Origin: Archilochus colubris
Lineage: Eukaryota; Chordata; Aves; Apodiformes; Trochilidae
DNA: 64,000 bases
Assembly (NCBI GenBank): GCA_023079485.1
Contig: CM041089.1
Span: forward strand, 14,727,660-14,791,659
Direction of reading: 5' to 3'
The position numbers were made by a program, and so were the translations under genes. Each line of letters begins with the position of its first letter. Position 1 is the stretch's first letter. Positions 59,801-64,000 of the stretch are shown here, one piece after another. The notes beneath the pieces were generated by a model. The model searched no databases and was not told the origin of the DNA. It was given only the letters and a program-made list of their open reading frames with translations.

Positions 59801-62800
59801 TTTGGGTTTCTTCCTCAGTCCTGACCGTTTGGACTTTGGGGACCCCATTGAGCAATCCAGGAAAACGGCCGCTTCGGACTGGTAGATTCAAGGTTTGTGG
59901 TAAAAGGCAAACCCATAGGCTGATTGTTGGTGGTGCTGTGGGTAGGGTTCCATGTTAGGGTTAGGGCCAGCCAAAGTTTTCAGTGGCCACACTTTGCATT
60001 TGTTCCCCAGTCCCGACCGTTCGGACTTTGGGGACCCCATTCAGCGATCCGGGAAAATGGCCGCTTTGGGCTGTTAGATTCAAGGTTTGTGGTAAAAGGT
60101 AAACCCCTAGACCGACTGTTGGTGGTGCTGTGGGTAGGGTTCCATATGAGGCTTAGAGCCAGCCACAGTTTTCAAAGGCCACTCTTTGCGTTTGGTCCCC
60201 TTTTTCGACTGTTCGGACTTTTGGGACCCCATTCAGCGATCCGGGAAAACGGCTGCTTCGTGCTGGTATATTCAAGGTTTGTGGTAAAAGGAAAACCCCT
60301 AGACCGACTGTTGGTGGTGCTATGGGTAGACTTCCATGTGAGGGTAAGGGCCAGCCAAAATTTTCAGTGGCCACTCTTTGCCTTTGTTTCCAGTCCCGAC
60401 CGTTCGGACTTTTTGGACCCCATTAAGCAATCCGGGAAAACGGCCGCTTCGGGCTGGTAGATTCAAGGTTTGTGGTAAAAGGCAAACCCGTAGGCCGACT
60501 GTTGGTGGTGCTGTGGCTAGGGTTCCATGTGAAGGTTAGGGCCAGCCAAAATTTTCAGTGGCCACTCTTTGCCTTTGCTTGCCAATCCCGACCGTTCAGA
60601 CTTTGGGGACTCCATTCAGCGATCCGGGAAAACAGCCGGTTCGGGCTGGTAGATTCAAGGTTTGTGGTAAAAGGCAAACCCGTAGGCCGACTGTTGATGG
60701 TGCTGTGGGTAGGGTTCTATGTGAGGCTTAGGGCCAGCCAAAGTTTTCAGTGGCCACTCTTTGCGTTTGTTTGCAAGTCCCGACCGTTCGGACTTTTGGG
60801 ACCCCATTCAGCGATCCGGGAAAACAACCGCTTTGAGCTTGAAGATTCAAGGTTTGTGGTAAAAGGCAAACCCATAGGCCAACTCTTGGTGGTTCTCTCG
60901 GTAGGGTTCCATATGAGGGTTAGGGCCAACCAAAGTTTTCAGTGGCCACTCTTTGCGTTTGGTCCCCTTTTTCGACTGTTCGGACTTTGGGGACCCCATT
61001 CAGCGATCCGGGAAAATGGCCGCTTCTGGCTGGTAGATTCAAGGTTTGTGGTAAAGGGCAAACCCCTCGACCGGCTCTTGGTGGTGTTTTGAGTAGGGTT
61101 CCATGTGAGGGTTAGTTCCAGCAAAAATTTTCATTTGCCACTCTTTGCATTTGTTAGCTAGACCGGACAGTTCAGTCTTTTGGGATCCCATTCAGCAATC
61201 CAGGAAAACGGCCGCTTCGGACTGGTAGATTCAAGGTTTGTGGTAAAAGGCAAACCCGTAGGCCGACTGTTGGTGGTGCTGTGGGTAGGGTTCCATGTGA
61301 GATATAGGGCCAGCCAAAATTTTCAGTGGCCACTCTTTGCCTTTGTTTGGAAATCCCGACCGTTCGGTCTTTGGGGACTCCATTCAGCGACCCGGGATAA
61401 CGGCCGCTTCGGGCTGGTAGATTCAAGGTTTGTGGTAAAACACAAACCTGTAGGCCAGCTGTTGGTGGTGCTGTGGGTAGGGTTCCATGTGAGGATTAGG
61501 GCCAGCCAAAGTTTTCAATGGCCACTCTTTGCGTTTCTTCCCCAGTCCCGACCGTTCGGTCATTTGGGACCCCATTGAGCTATCCGGGAAAACGGCCGCT
61601 TCAGGCTGGTAGATTCAAGTTTTGTGGTAAAACGTAAACCCGTAGGCCGACTGTTGGTGGTGCTGTGGGTAGGGTTCCATGTTAGGGTTAGGGCAAGCCG
61701 AAGTTTTCAGTGGCCACTCTTTGCATATGTTTTCCAGTCCCGACCTTTCTTACTTTTGGGACCCCATTCAGCGATCCAGGAACACGGTCGCTTCTGGCTG
61801 GCAGATTCAAATTTTGTGGTAAAAGGCAAACCCATAGGCCGACTGTTGGTGATGCTGTGGGTAGGGTCCCATGTGAGGCTTAGGGCTAGCCAAACTTTTT
61901 CATGGCCACTCTTTGCCTTTGTTCCCCAGTCCCGACCGTTCGGTCTTTTGGGACCCCATTCAGCGATCCGGGAAAACGGCCGCTTCAGGCTGGTAGATTC
62001 AAGGTTTGTGGTAAAAGGCAAACCCGTAGGCCGACTGTTGATGGTGCTGTGGGTAGGATTCCATGTGAGGCTTAGGGCCAGCCAAAGTTTTCAGTGGCCA
62101 CTCTTTGCGTTTGTTTGCCAGTCCCGACTGTTCCGTCTTTTGGGACCCCATTGAGCAATCCGAGAAAACAGCCGCTTCAGGGATGTAGATTCAACGTTTG
62201 TGGTAAAAGGCAAAACCCACAACAGACTCTTGGTGGTGTTTTTCGTAAGGTCCCATGTGAGGATTAGGGCCAGCCAAGGTTTTCAATGGCCACTCTTTGC
62301 GTTTGTTCCCTAGTCACGACGCTTCGGACTTTTGGGACCCCATTGAGCAATATGGGAAAACGGCCGCTTCAGGCTGGTAGATTCAAGGTTTGTGGTAAAA
62401 CGCAAACCCCTAGGACGACTGTTGGTGGTGCTGTGGGTAGGGTTCCATGTGAGGGTTAGGGCCAGCCAAAGTTTTCAGTGGCCACTCTTTGCCTTTGTTC
62501 CACAGTCCAGACCGTTTGGTCTTTTGGGACCTCATTGAGCAATCCGGGAAAACGGCCGCTTCAGGCTGGTAGATTCAAGGTTTGTGGTAAAACGCAAACC
62601 CCTAGATCGAATGTTGGTGGTCCTCTGGGTAGGGTTCCATGTGAGGGTTAAGACCAGCCGAAGTTTTCAGTGGCCACTCTTTGCCTTTGTTCCAGAGACC
62701 CGACCGTTCGGTCTTTTAGGACGCCACTGAGCAATCCGGGAAAACGGCCGCTTCAGGCTGGTAGATTCAAGGTTTGTGGTAAAACGCAAACCCGTAGGCC

Positions 62801-64000
62801 GACTGTTGGTGGTGCTGTGGGTAGGGTTCCATGTGAGGGTTAGGACCAGCCAAAGTTTTCAGTGGCCACTCTTTGCCTTTGTTCCACAGTCCCGACCGTT
62901 CGGACTTTTGGGACTCCATTCAGCAATCCGGGAAAACGGCCGCTTCAGGCTGGTAGATTCAAGGTTTGTGGTAAAACGCAAACCCGTAGGCCGACTTTTG
63001 GTGGTGCTGTGGGTACGGTTCCATGTGAGGGTTAGGACCAATCAAAGTTTTCAGTGGCCACTCTTTGCGTTGGTTTAACAGTCCTGACCGTTCGGACTTT
63101 TGGGATGCATTCAACAATCCGGGAAAACGGTCGCTTAAGGCTGGTAGATTCAAGGTTTGTGGTAAAACGCAAACCCGAGGCCGACTCTTGGTGGTGATTT
63201 TCGTAAGGTCCCATGTGAGGGTTAGGGCCAGCCAAAGTTTTCAGTGGCCACTCTTTGCCTTTGTTAGCCAGACCCGACCGTTCCGTCTTTTGGGACCCCA
63301 TTCAGCAATCCGGGAAAACGGCCGCTTCAGGCTGGTAGATTCAAGGTATGTGGTAAAACGCAAACCCAGAACCGACTCTTGGTGGTGATATTGGTAAGGT
63401 CCCATGTGAGGGTTAGGGCCAGCCAAAGTTTTCAGTGGTCACTCTTTGCCTTTGTTCCCCAGTGCCGACCGTTCGGTCTTTTGGGACCCTAATCATCGAT
63501 GCGGGAAAACGGCCGCTTCGGGCTGGTAGATTCAAGGTTTGTGGTAAAATGCAAACCTGTACGCTGACTGTTGGTGGTGCTGTGGGTAGGGTTCCATGTG
63601 AGGGTTAGGACCAGCCAAAGTTTTCAGTGGCCACTCTTTGCCTTTGTTCAACAGTCCTGACCATTCGGACTTTTGGGACGCATTCAACAATCCGGGAAAA
63701 TGGCCGCTTTGGGCTGGTAGATTCAAGGTTTGTGGTAAAACACAAACCCGTAAGTCAACTGTTGGTGATGCTGCGGGTAGGGTCCCATGGGAAGCTTAGG
63801 GCCAGCCAAAGTTTTCAGTGGCCACTCTTTGCGTTTCCTCCCCACTCCCGACCCTTCGATCTCTCTGGACCCCATTGAGCAACATGGGAAAAAGGCCGCT
63901 TCAGGCTGGTGGATTCAAGGTTTGTGGTAAAAGGCAAACCCGTAGGCTGACTGTTGGTGGTGCTGTGGGTAGGGTTCCATGGGAGGGTTAGGGCCAGCCA
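59801..64000 (+). repeat. Satellite subfamily 2 (main array)
   Basis: From about 59.8 kb the diagnostic positions switch to CAATCCGGGAAAACGG or GCGATCCGGGAAAACGG, CCCGACCGTTCGG, and GGTAAAAGGCAAACCC. From about 62.35 kb GGTAAAACGCAAACCC dominates and TTCGGGCTGG becomes TTCAGGCTGG in most copies from 61.6 to 63.4 kb. The change is stepwise along the array. Confidence 0.8.

Larger units (their letters stand above)
58910..64000 (+). repeat. 192-bp CpG-rich satellite array
   Basis: The landmark GGTAGATTCAAGG (or a variant) recurs 27 times: 58,923, 59,115, 59,307, 59,499, 59,690, 59,881, 60,073, 60,265, 60,456, 60,648, 60,840, 61,032, 61,224, 61,416, 61,608, 61,800, 61,992, 62,184, 62,376, 62,568, 62,760, 62,952, 63,143, 63,334, 63,525, 63,716 and 63,908. 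All spacings are 191 or 192 bp. Each monomer contains GGGTTCCATGTGAGGGTTAG, CAAAGTTTTCAGTGGCCACT, CCCGACCGTTCGGACTT, GATCCGGGAAAACGGCCGC and GTAGGCCGACTGTTGGTGG. There are about 11 CpG sites per monomer. The array runs off the right edge. It is unrelated to the minisatellite. The period resembles the ~190-bp centromeric satellites reported in several birds, but I cannot match the sequence from memory. Confidence 0.96.

Noticed and set aside
59924..60460. A protein-coding gene in the satellite
   Set aside because: Open frames of 100-206 codons coincide with monomer phase and are broken wherever a monomer is 191 bp. Both strands are open over the same region and no other gene signal is seen.
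58910..64000. CRISPR-like array from the regular 192-bp spacing
   Set aside because: There are no short repeats separated by unique spacers. The whole monomer is repeated and the context is eukaryotic.

Overview
This window looks like non-coding tandem-repeat DNA from a vertebrate chromosome. I see no protein-coding gene, tRNA, rRNA, CRISPR array or bacterial feature. The two LTR-type retroelement sequences share a layout (TGTAG start, CCACCTGTGCC box, GGCCAATAAA signal) that I associate loosely with sauropsid (bird, turtle, crocodile) endogenous retroviruses. A very long G-rich minisatellite beside a ~190-bp satellite would suit a bird microchromosome or a pericentromeric block. The taxon is an inference only.

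Layout. (1) Positions 1-57,383 are one uninterrupted G-rich minisatellite that continues past the left edge. Its basic unit is 11 bp (GGGWGGGGACT), mixed with 10-bp (GGGAGGRACT, GGGAGGAAGT) and 12-bp forms. Variants of the unit are arranged into higher-order modules of a few hundred bp to 2 kb, which have been copied around the array. The clearest case is a ~4-kb block at 8.6-13.0 kb that recurs at 45.2-49.0 kb. (2) Positions 57,384-57,712 hold an LTR-like sequence on the minus strand, exactly at the edge of the minisatellite. (3) From 57,713 to the right edge runs a second, unrelated satellite with a 191-192 bp, CpG-rich monomer (about 27 copies). (4) Its first monomer is split by a complete but non-coding LTR retroelement of 1,076 bp (57,834-58,909). 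This element has two 208-bp LTRs, a candidate tRNA-Ala primer binding site, a polypurine tract and a 6-bp target-site duplication (GCCGCT).

The many long open frames are products of the repeats. An 11-bp unit cycles through all three frames and rarely forms a stop codon, so the C-rich strand stays open for up to about 1,000 codons. The 192-bp monomer is exactly 64 codons, so its frames stay in register from copy to copy. I do not annotate any of these as genes.

The parts most worth a second look are the scale and mosaic structure of the G-quadruplex-prone array, the LTR at the array boundary whose read-out would enter the C-rich strand, the fully dissectable small retroelement, and the CpG-rich satellite with ordered subfamilies.
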